DNA of 64,000 nt from Bog-756 sp963845485 (GTDB taxonomy: Bacteria > Actinomycetota > Acidimicrobiia > Acidimicrobiales > RAAP-2): contig CAWJSI010000015.1 in assembly GCA_963845485.1 (NCBI GenBank), positions 424,384-488,383 on the forward strand, in the 5' to 3' direction. A program made the translations under genes and the position numbers. A model generated the notes under the pieces. That model saw only the letters and a program-made list of their open reading frames with translations, was not told the DNA's origin and made no database searches. Positions 35,693-44,736 of this stretch are shown here, one piece after another; the first letter of the stretch is position 1; each line of letters begins with the position of its first letter.

Positions 35693-36190
35693 GTGAGTGA
35701 CAGGAATCTCGTCAGCATGCGGCCACTGCCCGAACGCGAGTTGCTCCGTCGGACGCTGGATTTCCATCGCAGCGTGCTGGTCTCCAAGGTCGAGGGCGTC
35801 GAAGCCGCCGGCCTCCTCTTCACTCCTGTCAGCTCAGGGATCTCGCTGGGTGGACTCATCCGCCACCTCACCACCGTCGAGCAGTACTGGTTCCAGCACA
35901 TTTTCTCCGGAGAGGTCGTGCCCGGACCCCGGCCCGATCCCTGGAAGCACGACGACGGATCGTCCGGAGATCAGCTCATCTCGGCCTTCAACGACGAGTG
36001 CGAGCGAAGCCGGGCTGCCGAGCAGGCCGCGCACTCGCTTGACCAGCTAGCAGACCGACCCGTGTCGTGGGCCAGAGATACCCGTCCAAGCCTTCGGTGG
36101 ATCGCCAACCACGTGATCGGCGAAGAGGCCCGTCACAATGGACACGCCGACCTGCTCCGCGAGTTGGTCGACGGATCGGTGGGGGTCTGA
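35693..36190 (+). CDS. DinB-fold (DUF664) protein, mycothiol-transferase-like
   Basis: 165 residues from a GTG start, a four-helix DinB bundle. The metal-site histidines are in GLIRHLTTVEQYWF and in NHVIGEEARHNGHADLLREL (HxxxH spacing). In actinobacteria this subfamily is linked to mycothiol-dependent transfer reactions; the substrate here is unknown. A second DinB-related protein lies 650 bp downstream. Confidence 0.83.
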   Translation: MSDRNLVSMRPLPERELLRRTLDFHRSVLVSKVEGVEAAGLLFTPVSSGISLGGLIRHLTTVEQYWFQHIFSGEVVPGPRPDPWKHDDGSSGDQLISAFNDECERSRAAEQAAHSLDQLADRPVSWARDTRPSLRWIANHVIGEEARHNGHADLLRELVDGSVGV

Positions 36191-36279
36191 TCGTCATCGC
36201 TTCCCGCCATCGGTGAATGTGAGGTTGGCGAGACCCGGTCGGCAGATCGAAGCCGCAGACAGGGTCCCAGAAGTCGGCG

Positions 36280-36645
36280 CTAACCCTTGAGGCGATCGAG
36301 AAGCCAACCTGGGCCGACCACTCGAGCCCCGGCGTCCTCCACCCGCTCTCGGAGGGCACGATCAGCCGACACCAGTGTCACCGAGTCTTCGGACTCAATC
36401 GCCAACGACACCAGCAGGTCGTCCCCACTTCCTGGCGCATGCACAACTCGAACCCCGTCGGCCACCCCCTCCTCAACACCGCTACGGGCCGCGCCTTCGA
36501 GGACGACGACCACCGGTTCGGAGAACTGACCGGCCTGGGATGTGCTCCGAACTCGCTCCACGAAGGTCCGGGCCGCTCCAGGTCGATCGCGCCACCATCC
36601 CGTCGGTCGGGAACCCACCACGTTGGCCGCGTCGACAAGGAGCAT
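36280..36645 (-). CDS. NYN/PIN-like domain protein
   Basis: 121 residues from ATG 36645; a longer frame is open upstream but lacks homology. It begins MLLVDAANVVGSRPTGWW (first catalytic Asp), has a VVVVLEGAA strand, and ends with GSGDDLLVSLA and VTLVSADRALRERV, the Asp cluster of NYN RNases. It may be an RNA nuclease of the YacP type. The strand and spacing do not tie it to neighbours. Confidence 0.75.
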   Translation of the reverse strand: MLLVDAANVVGSRPTGWWRDRPGAARTFVERVRSTSQAGQFSEPVVVVLEGAARSGVEEGVADGVRVVHAPGSGDDLLVSLAIESEDSVTLVSADRALRERVEDAGARVVGPGWLLDRLKG

Positions 36646-36845
36646 CCACTCCAGTCTTCCGGAGAATCGCAGATGGGCGTGGATGGCCGGGGGAGTGGCA
36701 TCTACCGAGTCCTGGCCGGGCGACCCCAGACCTCCAGCAGGGGGCCACTTGGATCGAGAGCACTTGCACCCCTGAATCAGCTCGATCACGGGCAGATGGC
36801 TGCCACCGGACTCAGTAACTCCTCCCTCGATGACATACTGAGCCC

Positions 36846-37457
36846 ATGGCGTGGTCGCCGGACACTGCCTACCTGGCCGGACTCGACTTCTTCACCCACT
36901 CGGTGGGAGGACTCGGCCCCGCAGACTTCGAACTCCCCTCTCCATGTTCGGAATGGACGGTGTTGGACGTCCTCGGTCACGTCGGCACGGGCATCGACTT
37001 CGGAACACGACTCCTCCGGGACGAACGACCGGTCTGGACTCCGAACTATCCCCCCGGGACCGGCGTCGAAGGCGACCCTCGAACGTGGTGGGATGAACGA
37101 GCCGATGGGGCCCGTCAGTCGATGGTGGGGCTGGACCTGGCCGCACCGGTGGATACGCCGAGCGGCATGCGCACCGTCGGCGAGGGGTTGAGCTTTCCTG
37201 CGGTGGACCTCTTCGTCCACGGTTGGGATCTGAGTCGAAGCGTCGGCCGAGAGTTCACGTTTCCCACCGAAGCCATCGAGTTCGGGCACGCCTTTTTGGA
37301 CCCACTTCCACCCGAACGAGTGCGCCACCCAGGAGTCTTTGCGGCCCCGGTAGCCGGCACATCAAACCTCACCCCGACACAGACGTTCATCGCCTGGACG
37401 GGGCGGGACCCTCTGTGGGAACCGCCCGGAGCCAAATCTCCGTGGTCAGCACCCTGA
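36846..37457 (+). CDS. TIGR03086-family metal-binding protein (mycothiol-type DinB)
   Basis: 203 residues from ATG 36846. The N-terminal helical bundle has the metal His of VLDVLGHVGTG and the typical PSPCSEWTVLDVLGHV start of maleylpyruvate-isomerase-like mycothiol enzymes. A second metal motif is DLFVHGWDLSR. The C-terminal part (ERVRHPGVFAAPV) matches TIGR03086. Probably a mycothiol-dependent isomerase or transferase of unknown substrate. Confidence 0.85.
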   Translation: MAWSPDTAYLAGLDFFTHSVGGLGPADFELPSPCSEWTVLDVLGHVGTGIDFGTRLLRDERPVWTPNYPPGTGVEGDPRTWWDERADGARQSMVGLDLAAPVDTPSGMRTVGEGLSFPAVDLFVHGWDLSRSVGREFTFPTEAIEFGHAFLDPLPPERVRHPGVFAAPVAGTSNLTPTQTFIAWTGRDPLWEPPGAKSPWSAP

Positions 37458-37475
37458 GCCTGTTCACAGGATTCC

Positions 37476-37649
37476 TCACTCCACAACGATGGGGGTGTCT
37501 GCCGGCGAAACAGTTTTGGCCCTCAGGTGCTTCCACGAGAGGGCCACGAGTACCCCGACGGCCACGGCAAGCGAGCCCACGAGCGACACCGTAAAGAGCT
37601 CGAGCGACGCAGGGCCATGCTCCTCTTGGGTCTGGGAATGAGGTTCCAT
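37476..37649 (-). CDS. Small single-helix membrane protein
   Basis: 57 residues from ATG 37649 (an in-frame start 45 bp upstream is less likely). One hydrophobic helix (LELFTVSLVGSLAVAVGVLVAL) follows a polar start, with a short basic tail (WKHLRAK). No family is recognised. Codon use is compatible with coding, but the evidence is only the hydrophobic segment. Confidence 0.4.
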   Translation of the reverse strand: MEPHSQTQEEHGPASLELFTVSLVGSLAVAVGVLVALSWKHLRAKTVSPADTPIVVE

Positions 37650-37787
37650 GGCTATGCGGCTACCCGGTTCGGGTGCTGCCCAATCGCCAGACACCCACGA
37701 ATCCGCACGACAACCCGTTCGACGCCCGGGGGCCTTCGGGGCTTCGGGACAACGCTACTTCTGGTCAGCAGATTCACCCTCTTCCCC

Positions 37788-38231
37788 TCAGCTGCCCGCC
37801 TTCAGCGCTCCGGTGATCTCGTCGATCGCCGCCTGCTCGGCGGCGCTGACCTCGACCCCGTGCTCCCGATGGGCCGCGGCGACCTTGTGGGCCAGGGTGA
37901 CAACGAACCCTCGGTACTCTTCGACCTCCTGGGCAGTCGCCTTGCCCTCGAGCAACGCCACCGAATCTCGTAGGTGCTTCAGCCCGCTCTGCTTCAGCTC
38001 CTCGGGCGAGTGGTAGTGCGTGTGGTCCCGCTCCGGCTTGGCAGCAACGATCTCGTCCAGTAGCTCACTCTCGCCGTGGTGTTGGCGGGCCTCGACGTAG
38101 GCCTTGGCCATGGCGAAGCTCTCTCGGAATGATCCTCCTCGCTGAGCCGTCATCACAATCATTCCGGCACTCGGCGGCGCCTCCAAGATGAGCTGCCATT
38201 CCTCCGGTGCGAAGTCAGACTTCGTGGTCAT
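37788..38231 (-). CDS. Conserved hypothetical protein, all-helical
   Basis: 147 residues. It opens FAPEEWQLILEAPPSAGMIVMTAQRGG, then alternates charged helices (ELLDEIVAAKPERDHTHYHS, EEYRGFVVTLAHKVAAAHREHG). I know this pattern as an unnamed actinobacterial family without assigned function. It has no signal peptide or membrane helix. It is divergent from the secreted glycosidase. Confidence 0.7.
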   Translation of the reverse strand: MTTKSDFAPEEWQLILEAPPSAGMIVMTAQRGGSFRESFAMAKAYVEARQHHGESELLDEIVAAKPERDHTHYHSPEELKQSGLKHLRDSVALLEGKATAQEVEEYRGFVVTLAHKVAAAHREHGVEVSAAEQAAIDEITGALKAGS

Positions 38232-38356
38232 TTCGAGTCTCCGATCGAGCGCACTGCAGTTGGAGCGCTACGGGACCACCGTAGCGAACGGGACTGCCGA
38301 AGTGAACGGTCTTGGCTACAGTACGAGCCGCCGGACCGAGACGGGGGTGTCAACGG

Positions 38357-40228
38357 TTGCCAACGCGACGCGACGTACTGAAGGGTGGGGGCGGCGCCGT
38401 CCTCGCCGGTCTGGCCGGAACGTCAGCAGCCAGCACGCCGGTCGGAGCCGCGATGCCCCCGGACCAGGGCGCCGCCAACGACGACGGCCCGGTGCTCGAC
38501 AACCGAACCTCACCGTCATTCCGTCCCGGCGGGGCCGGGCCGCTCTACTGGAGCACCTACGCCTACGAGTTCTTCAACAACACCCTCATCCCCGAGGACG
38601 TGTGGAAGACCAACGTTGACTGGGTGGCGGCCACCTTCCGCGAGTTCGGGTACGACATGGTCTGCACCGACGGATGGATCGACAACACACAGCGGATCAC
38701 CCCCCACGGCTACATCGTGAGCCAGGCCGACGACTGGGAGCACGACTGGGCCTGGTGGGCCAGGTACCTGAAGGCCAAAGGCCTCGGACTCGGCGTCTAC
38801 TACAACCCCCTGTGGGCGACTCGGTCCGCAGTGACGAACCCGGCCATCACTGTCGTAGGTCGTCCCGACATCAAAGTCGCCGATATCGTCAACCCCGGCG
38901 ACTACTTCGACGGCGGTGGGCTCTTGCAGTGGGTCGACACCACCCGGGATGGGGCTGAGGAGTACGTCAAGGGCTACGTCGACTACTTCCGCCAACTCGG
39001 CGCGGTGTTTCTCCGCATCGACTTCCTGGCCTGGTACGAGGCAGGATTCGACCAGAGCGAGGGCACGATGGGGGTGGCCCATGGCCGAACCTCCTACCTG
39101 CGGGCCCTCTCGTGGATGCGCGAGGCGGCGGGGGATATGCAGCTCAGCCTGGTCATGCCCAATCTCTTCGATCACGGGTCAGGAGAGCGCCCCTACGGCG
39201 ACCTGGTGCGCATCGACAACGACGTGAGCTACGGGACCTGGTACGACCTGAGCGAAGGACGCCAGACCTGGCAGCCCGAATGGTCCCAGTGGAACAACCC
39301 GTTCCTAGGCTTCACCGGGTACTCGGACATCTCCGGACGAGGACAGATGATCCTCGATGGCGACCCGTTGATCATGCAGACCTTCGCCAATGACGACGAG
39401 CGTCAGAGCGCCATCAACCTCTTCACCATGGCCGGGGCGCCGATCGCCATCACCGACCACGTCGATACGATCGCCAACAACGCCTCCTTCTACCAGAACC
39501 TTGAGGTACTGGCCCTCCGGAAGCAAGGCCTGGTGGGTAAGCCGGTGTACAACAACGCCCACGGATTCGAGTACGACCCCGCGAGTCGGGATCCGGAGCG
39601 CTGGATCGGACAGCTGCCCGACGGGAGCTGGGCGGTGGCGCTGTTCAACCGGCAGAACGGACCAGGGACCCGAACGCTGGCCATCGACTTCGCCTCTGTC
39701 CTCGGACTCACAGGTTCGGCGAACGTACGCGACCTCTGGGCCCACCGGGACCTCGGGGAGATGACCGGCTATCAGGCAACCCTCGGACCACACGCTTCGG
39801 TGCTGTTGTCGGTGAAGCCGGAAGGCGCCCCCCAATATCAGGCCGATGTCGGGGCATGGGCCGGCTCGGTTCGGTTCGACAACAACTTCGGTGGGCACAC
39901 CGGCATGGGCTACGTGACCGGTCTCGAGACGGAAGGCAGCAGCGCGACCGTAGCCGTTGCGGTGCACAGCGCCGGAAGTCACCGCGTCCGGTGTCGCGTG
40001 GCCAACTCCACCGGAACCATGTCGACGCTGACCGTCCAGTCCCTCGACCCGGGGACCGGGAAGGTCAACGGTACGGCGGAACTGCGGGTGCGAAGCACTT
40101 CGGCGTGGCACTCATGGCAGACGGTGCCCGTCACGCTCACCATGAAGGCCGGTACCAACCTCGTGGTCTTCAGCGTGGAGCGTGCAGACCAAGGTGGCGT
40201 CAATCTGGATCACGTCACCGTGTCTTGA
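38357..40228 (+). CDS. Tat-exported GH27-like alpha-galactosidase-type glycosidase with C-terminal CBM
   Basis: 623 residues from the TTG at 38357, which places the twin-arginine signal (PTRRDVLKGGGGAVLAGLAG) at the very N-terminus; a TTG at 38312 is an alternative. The catalytic barrel runs about residues 55-490 (YWSTYAYEFFNNT, KGLGLGVYYNPLW, RIDFLAWYEAGF). The Asp in LRIDFL is the likely nucleophile by analogy with clan GH-D. The last 120 residues are a beta-sandwich like CBM35 (VRFDNNFGGHTGMGYV, VNLDHVTV). It would be a secreted enzyme acting on a galactoside or related glycan; the substrate is not provable. Confidence 0.8.
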   Translation: MPTRRDVLKGGGGAVLAGLAGTSAASTPVGAAMPPDQGAANDDGPVLDNRTSPSFRPGGAGPLYWSTYAYEFFNNTLIPEDVWKTNVDWVAATFREFGYDMVCTDGWIDNTQRITPHGYIVSQADDWEHDWAWWARYLKAKGLGLGVYYNPLWATRSAVTNPAITVVGRPDIKVADIVNPGDYFDGGGLLQWVDTTRDGAEEYVKGYVDYFRQLGAVFLRIDFLAWYEAGFDQSEGTMGVAHGRTSYLRALSWMREAAGDMQLSLVMPNLFDHGSGERPYGDLVRIDNDVSYGTWYDLSEGRQTWQPEWSQWNNPFLGFTGYSDISGRGQMILDGDPLIMQTFANDDERQSAINLFTMAGAPIAITDHVDTIANNASFYQNLEVLALRKQGLVGKPVYNNAHGFEYDPASRDPERWIGQLPDGSWAVALFNRQNGPGTRTLAIDFASVLGLTGSANVRDLWAHRDLGEMTGYQATLGPHASVLLSVKPEGAPQYQADVGAWAGSVRFDNNFGGHTGMGYVTGLETEGSSATVAVAVHSAGSHRVRCRVANSTGTMSTLTVQSLDPGTGKVNGTAELRVRSTSAWHSWQTVPVTLTMKAGTNLVVFSVERADQGGVNLDHVTVS

Positions 40229-40331
40229 ACCGCTCACGGCAGCCGGCGGTTCGAATGACGATCGGGGCCGCAGGTGCTCGGCAGCAATCCGCTATCAGCT
40301 GCTGCCCACCACGAAGCCGCCGATCGATCGG

Positions 40332-40748
40332 TCAGGCCTCGTCCCGGTGCCGACCTCTGAACGGGACGATGTCGAGGTCGATAGTCGGATCGTCTTCGGG
40401 CATCACGTGTTCGCCGAGCTCACGCCCGAAGGCTGTCGTCGCTTCCAGTTCATAGCTGGCCCGGAGACTCGCTTCGTGGTTGGTCCAGAAACCGGCGGCC
40501 CCCATGTACTCGACGAGGCCGTACAGTGCCTCACCCGGATCCATCACGTCTTCCTCCAAGAAGGTCAGAGCGTGCTCGAGGTGGCTGGGAGGATACGAGT
40601 GGTCCTCGCCGGACCACGGGCTCCCGAATGGTTGAAGCAAGGAGATGAGTGCGTCGGCTTCGTCCCTCGTCAGTTCCAGGTTGCGCCCGGTGATGAACTC
40701 CATGGCCCCCCGAACGACTACTTCTTCAGTGATCTGCGTTCTGCCCAT
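40332..40748 (-). CDS. Hypothetical protein
   Basis: 138 residues, acidic and helical, with no signal peptide or recognisable domain (EDHSYPPSHLEHALTFLEED, GRELGEHVMPEDDP). Composition is protein-like and the frame is intact. It is convergent with the glycosidase gene. No function is assigned. Confidence 0.55.
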   Translation of the reverse strand: MGRTQITEEVVVRGAMEFITGRNLELTRDEADALISLLQPFGSPWSGEDHSYPPSHLEHALTFLEEDVMDPGEALYGLVEYMGAAGFWTNHEASLRASYELEATTAFGRELGEHVMPEDDPTIDLDIVPFRGRHRDEA

Positions 40749-40984
40749 TACCGTTAGATCGGCATCTCGAGTCAGGGACTGAATGACCTCGGCGAGTCGT
40801 AACCCGATTGCAAACCACTTGCCGAGGGAGCGGTGGGGACAACGGGGGTGCCATGCATCTTTGCACTACGCCACCGGTACGGACGGCTGCCGATCCCTCG
40901 TCAGGCGCGGCCCGCGTGGTTGACCTGCCGGCCACCCCTGGGGTGAGCGGAGAGGTGGAACTCGGCTGACCAGTGCGACCGGAC

Positions 40985-42007
40985 TCACCAGCCCCGCAGG
41001 TCGATACTCCACCGGTCCACGATCTCGGCTCCATCGGTGATCCACACTGCTTCGTGATAGGCCATGGTCGGGTCCACGTGGGCGGGTAGTACGGCGACCC
41101 GATCACCTACCTCGGGCCGTGGCGCCCCGTCGGCCGGCAGGAACACCACGTGTTCGTCCGAGCAGTAGAGCACCGTGTGCCCACCGACCATGGACGGATC
41201 CCCGTGGTCCATGCCAAGGGCCTTCAGGCCGCAGTCGGCTACCGCCCATCCACCAGCACTGATCGAGATAACCGTGGCTGCGATGGTGAGTGCCGCGACG
41301 AACGGCAGGCCCAATTTGGCGTAGGCCGTATCCATCAACGCGTACGAGCCGGCCTGGACTTCGTTCACCGCCGAATTCAGATCCCAACTGCCCGTCCCCC
41401 CGCCCGAACAGACCGGCCCACCTACGGCTTCGTGGGCCGACACCAGGAGGCGCATACTCTCGGCGACCTTGTCTGCCCGGACCTGGCGGTCCTCGATCCC
41501 GACGGCATGGCCCTCGTAGCCCATGACGCCACGGACTTCGAGTCCCGACCGTCGTGCCCGCTCGGCCAGCGGACCAGCCTCTTCGGGTTCGCACCCGCAG
41601 CGGGGAAGACCCACGTTGACATCGATGAGTACCTCACGGACACCACCCGAAGCCGCCGCCTCGATCGTGGCGGCGGAATCGACGGCGAGCGTCACCCGGG
41701 TGCCCTGTTCGACCAGCCGACCCAGCCGGCTGGCGTCGACGACCTCATTGGCGAGCAGCAGATCCTCGCCGAGACCGGCCTGCGCCATGCCCTCGACCTC
41801 GCGGATGGTGGCACAGGTGAATCCCCGGTGTCCGAGTTCATACTGGCGCCGGGCCAATTCCGTGCACTTGTGGGCCTTCACATGCGGGCGCAGCTGAGTG
41901 CCCGGGTGGCGGTTGGCCATGGTTCGGAGGTTTCCCTCCAACAGGCTGGCCTCGACGAGCAGCGCCGGCGTCTGCAGCTGCTCGGTGCGCTGGGGGAGGG
42001 GGGGCAT
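40985..42007 (-). CDS. D-threonine aldolase/D-serine dehydratase-like PLP enzyme
   Basis: 340 residues from ATG 42007. It has the fold type III PLP barrel with Lys44 in HVKAHK, a GYEGHA strand and a GGTGSW phosphate loop. The C-terminal metal site is H310-V-D312 (PAHVDP): an H-x-D pair is the D-threonine aldolase form, whereas D-serine dehydratases have H-x-C. It probably cleaves a D-3-hydroxyamino acid to glycine and an aldehyde. Glycine from it could feed the Gcv system at 56-60 kb, though that link is inference. It lies 62 bp downstream of the SRPBCC gene on the same strand. Confidence 0.85.
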   Translation of the reverse strand: MPPLPQRTEQLQTPALLVEASLLEGNLRTMANRHPGTQLRPHVKAHKCTELARRQYELGHRGFTCATIREVEGMAQAGLGEDLLLANEVVDASRLGRLVEQGTRVTLAVDSAATIEAAASGGVREVLIDVNVGLPRCGCEPEEAGPLAERARRSGLEVRGVMGYEGHAVGIEDRQVRADKVAESMRLLVSAHEAVGGPVCSGGGTGSWDLNSAVNEVQAGSYALMDTAYAKLGLPFVAALTIAATVISISAGGWAVADCGLKALGMDHGDPSMVGGHTVLYCSDEHVVFLPADGAPRPEVGDRVAVLPAHVDPTMAYHEAVWITDGAEIVDRWSIDLRGW

Positions 42008-42069
42008 GGTGACTCCTATTTGCCCGTCGAACCTAGTCCACCGGTAGGGCCCGGCCCCGGTGCAAGCGG

Positions 42070-42741
42070 TCACTCCGAGACGACGACCTCCACGTCGCCG
42101 TCGATGGACATTGGCCTCTTGAGCCACCGGTCGGGGGTGTCCTCGATGAAGGCGAGCATGGTCGACCGCCCCAGAAACGGGTATTCGATCCGTGACACGA
42201 CCAGTTCGACGCCCCGGATTCGGATCCGTTGGTCAAGTTGGACCTCGTCGGCCGAAACCGTGATCCACTCCGTCGTGGCCAGGCGCCCGAGGTTCGCCAC
42301 CGACTGTTCGAGCATCGCCACCGGCACGACCGGCCACGTCACTCCCGAGCGCATCTCGTCGGAGATGTTCGTCCAGTCGCAGTAGTTGGTCACCTCGGTC
42401 TCGTGGTCACCCACCGGCTCCAGCTGCCATCCGTAGACATGGCCGAAGGGAGGGTGGTCCCCGAAGCCGACCGTCCATTCGACAAGCCGACCCGGGACGA
42501 TATTGGTCACCGTGTTCCGAACCTGGTACCCCTTGAGATTGGGGATGTCGCCGAGGGGCTGACGGTCCATGTCCATGTCGAAGGTTTCGCCGATGGCGGT
42601 CAAAGGCACCGCATCGGGGGCCGCCACCAGCATCCCGGAGCCGTCGATGGCCACCTGGGCCGAAGGGTCCGATACCAGGGCGAACAGCTGGTCGGCAGGG
42701 GCCGCGACCCGGCGGGTGACAGATACACGATCGGTAGGCAC
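42070..42741 (-). CDS. SRPBCC-family (START-like) lipid/small-ligand-binding protein
   Basis: 223 residues from GTG 42741, chosen for the AGGAGG just upstream. The START/Bet v 1-like core (RRVAAPADQLFALVSDPS, VPGRLVEWTVGF) spans about residues 8-150. An extra C-terminal segment of about 60 residues (RIRIRGVELVVSRIEYPFLG) is not part of the classic fold. Members bind hydrophobic ligands or act as aromatase/cyclase-type proteins. It is probably co-transcribed with the aldolase gene. Confidence 0.75.
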   Translation of the reverse strand: MPTDRVSVTRRVAAPADQLFALVSDPSAQVAIDGSGMLVAAPDAVPLTAIGETFDMDMDRQPLGDIPNLKGYQVRNTVTNIVPGRLVEWTVGFGDHPPFGHVYGWQLEPVGDHETEVTNYCDWTNISDEMRSGVTWPVVPVAMLEQSVANLGRLATTEWITVSADEVQLDQRIRIRGVELVVSRIEYPFLGRSTMLAFIEDTPDRWLKRPMSIDGDVEVVVSE

Positions 42742-42921
42742 GAAACCTCCTCGGGTTGTTGGGCCGGCCACAGCATCTGGGACACTACGTCAGGCCCATC
42801 GATGCCGTCGTTTTCGGCTGCCCGGTCCCAGCCTCGTGCGGAGCCACTGTCGGTGTGGTTGCGTGGTGGACGTGCGCTCGCACCCACGCGAGCGCAGTCT
42901 GGGGGACCAATCGTGCCAACG

Positions 42922-43311
42922 ATGTCGGGCATCAACCACATAGCCATCACCGTCACCGATCTGGCCCGGAGTCGGGCGTGGTACGAGGAGGTGTTCGATA
43001 TGACCATGCTCATGGAGGACACCCATCCGGACGGGACCGGCCACTTCGTGCTGTTGGGGAATCCTGCGATCTCTGTACTGGTCGGACTGCACGCTCATCC
43101 GGCCAACCAGGGGGAAGCGTTCGCCGAATCGAGGACGGGGCTCGACCATGTCGGGTTCACCGTCGCCGATCGAAGTGAACTCGACGCCTGGGAAGCGAGG
43201 CTCACCGAGCTGGGTGTGGAGCACTCGCCGGTCAACGATCAGCCCGTGTACTCCGTTGTCGTCTTCCGGGACCCCGACAACGTCCAGCTGGAGTTCATCT
43301 GCACGGCCTGA
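42922..43311 (+). CDS. VOC-family (glyoxalase-fold) protein
   Basis: 129 residues from ATG 42922; a GTG nine bases earlier is also possible. The N-terminus GINHIAITVTDLARSRAWYEEVF and the later GLDHVGFTVAD and FRDPDNVQLEF motifs are classic for vicinal-oxygen-chelate proteins with two metal His and one Glu. The substrate is unknown. It is divergent from the SRPBCC gene with 180 bp between. Confidence 0.87.
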   Translation: MSGINHIAITVTDLARSRAWYEEVFDMTMLMEDTHPDGTGHFVLLGNPAISVLVGLHAHPANQGEAFAESRTGLDHVGFTVADRSELDAWEARLTELGVEHSPVNDQPVYSVVVFRDPDNVQLEFICTA

Positions 43312-43483
43312 GCCCAATCGCGAGGTGGATGGGAACCTCGGCCGCCGACGGGTCCGGGCACTAGATTCGTTCAATCGTCCCGACCCGACCCCCACACGAC
43401 GCAACCACGCCTCGATCCAACCCGCTCACCGCCGGGAGCGGAGCGGTCGACGCGCCGTTCAGGGCCGGTTCAGGTGTCGTCTC

Positions 43484-44134
43484 ATGGTGAAGCGAAAGAT
43501 CAGGAACATCCTTCCCTTCGGGGGCAAGTCCCGGGTGCTCCGGTACTCAGGATCGAACGAGGCCTCCGATGGCGAAGCCGAATCGCGGGCCCGGGCCCTG
43601 CAGGATCAGGACGACGTCCACCGGGCACTCGGCCGGATCGCCGCCAACTGGTCGCTGATCGAAATCGCCTCCGGACTTGTGCTGATGAGCCTGGTCGGAA
43701 GCCGGGACGAGACCTTAGCCCGTGCGGTAGTGGCAGGCCAGCGAGTCGAGAACATCTGGGAGACCGTATCGGCGCTCCTGGCCTCCTACGGCGAGGATGC
43801 CGCTGAAGAGTTGTCGGCCTTCCAGACCTGGCGCCGGTCGGCCAACAAGTGCCGCCGCCGACGCAATGAGGCCATCCACAGTGCCTGGTCGCTGACCTCC
43901 GAGCGTGGCGGTCCAGCCGCCTGGGACGTCATGAGCCAGAAGGCCAAGCGCGGCGCTCGCGCCGACCTGTTTCCCGGTGGTGTGGACGAGTTGGTGGAGC
44001 TGGCCCTGGACATCGCCGCCTGCGAAGAACGGCTGACCCGCATCCACGCCGAGATACTCGTTCTGATGGACCGCAGGGACGACGAGGCAACGGGCGATGG
44101 TGACGGCACGAAGGACGGCAGCCCGGCCGGTTAG
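43484..44134 (+). CDS. Hypothetical protein, helical and Arg-rich
   Basis: 216 residues from ATG 43484. The basic N-terminus (MVKRKIRNILPFGGKSRV) is followed by a mainly helical body with clustered Trp and Arg (QTWRRSANKCRRRRNEAIHSAW) and a charged Asp/Gly tail. The composition suggests nucleic-acid or membrane-edge association, but no family is recognised. Its stop overlaps the convergent HTH gene by 4 bp. Confidence 0.6.
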   Translation: MVKRKIRNILPFGGKSRVLRYSGSNEASDGEAESRARALQDQDDVHRALGRIAANWSLIEIASGLVLMSLVGSRDETLARAVVAGQRVENIWETVSALLASYGEDAAEELSAFQTWRRSANKCRRRRNEAIHSAWSLTSERGGPAAWDVMSQKAKRGARADLFPGGVDELVELALDIAACEERLTRIHAEILVLMDRRDDEATGDGDGTKDGSPAG

Positions 44135-44367
44135 CCCGGAGGCAGTCGGACCACCATCTGACGCACCCGTTCGCGGCTCACCCCGAGCCGGGCGGCGATG
44201 GCGTCGAGGGACAGGCCGTAGCCGCGGGCTTCTTCGATGGCCTTGGCCCGCTTCCGGGCCTGACGGGCCCGCTTGGCCTCGGCCTCACGCATGGCGGTGT
44301 TGGCCGCCACCACCCGGTCGAGCGCCTTCCAGGCCTTGGCGCTCACTGGTCGGGGCTCGAATGGCAT
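44131..44367 (-). CDS. Sigma-70 region-4-like HTH mini-protein
   Basis: 78 residues. The N-terminal half is a Lys/Arg/Ala-rich helix (AKRARQARKRAKAIEEARG). The C-terminal half is a helix-turn-helix, LSLDAIAARLGVSRERVRQMV, closely like sigma region 4.2 that contacts the -35 element. There is no other sigma region, so it may be a small DNA-binding regulator or anti-activator. The frame is intact, with a stop in the usual place. Confidence 0.75.
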   Translation of the reverse strand: MPFEPRPVSAKAWKALDRVVAANTAMREAEAKRARQARKRAKAIEEARGYGLSLDAIAARLGVSRERVRQMVVRLPPG

Positions 44368-44736
44368 GACGCACTCCTCTCCTAGTGCAAGGGTGCTCTA
44401 GCGGCGAAGCTATGGCGCTCCTGTCCTCTTGCCCTAGCCGTTTTACCAGGACCGATGCCAGAGGGGTCGGCGGCGGGGCCGGAAAACCACGGAGCCAGTC
44501 GATGGGAGTGCGCAGAGCGAGACGGCCCTGGTTTCTTCTGTATCCAGGGGTGACGTGGCAGGGCGTTGCAGTTACCTTGTCGACAGGGGCAGTGACGCCG
44601 ACCGGGCTTCACCTGGCAGTACCCACCGCACGGGACCGTGACATCGGTCCCCGAGGTGAGTGACCAGCCCGATGGATCCGTCCCGGCTATTCCGCCACCG
44701 CATCATCGACGTTCGACAGAGCTTGGAGGGCATGCC
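44368..44736. other. 369-bp intergenic region upstream of the LPFTG surface protein
   Basis: No gene is seen. A perfect 7-bp hairpin, GGGACCG-tgacat-CGGTCCC, lies at 44632-44651, about 85 bp before the start codon. A good Shine-Dalgarno, GGAGG, lies at 44726-44730 just before ATG 44737. The hairpin could be a 5' leader stem, but no known riboswitch core is visible. Confidence 0.5.
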
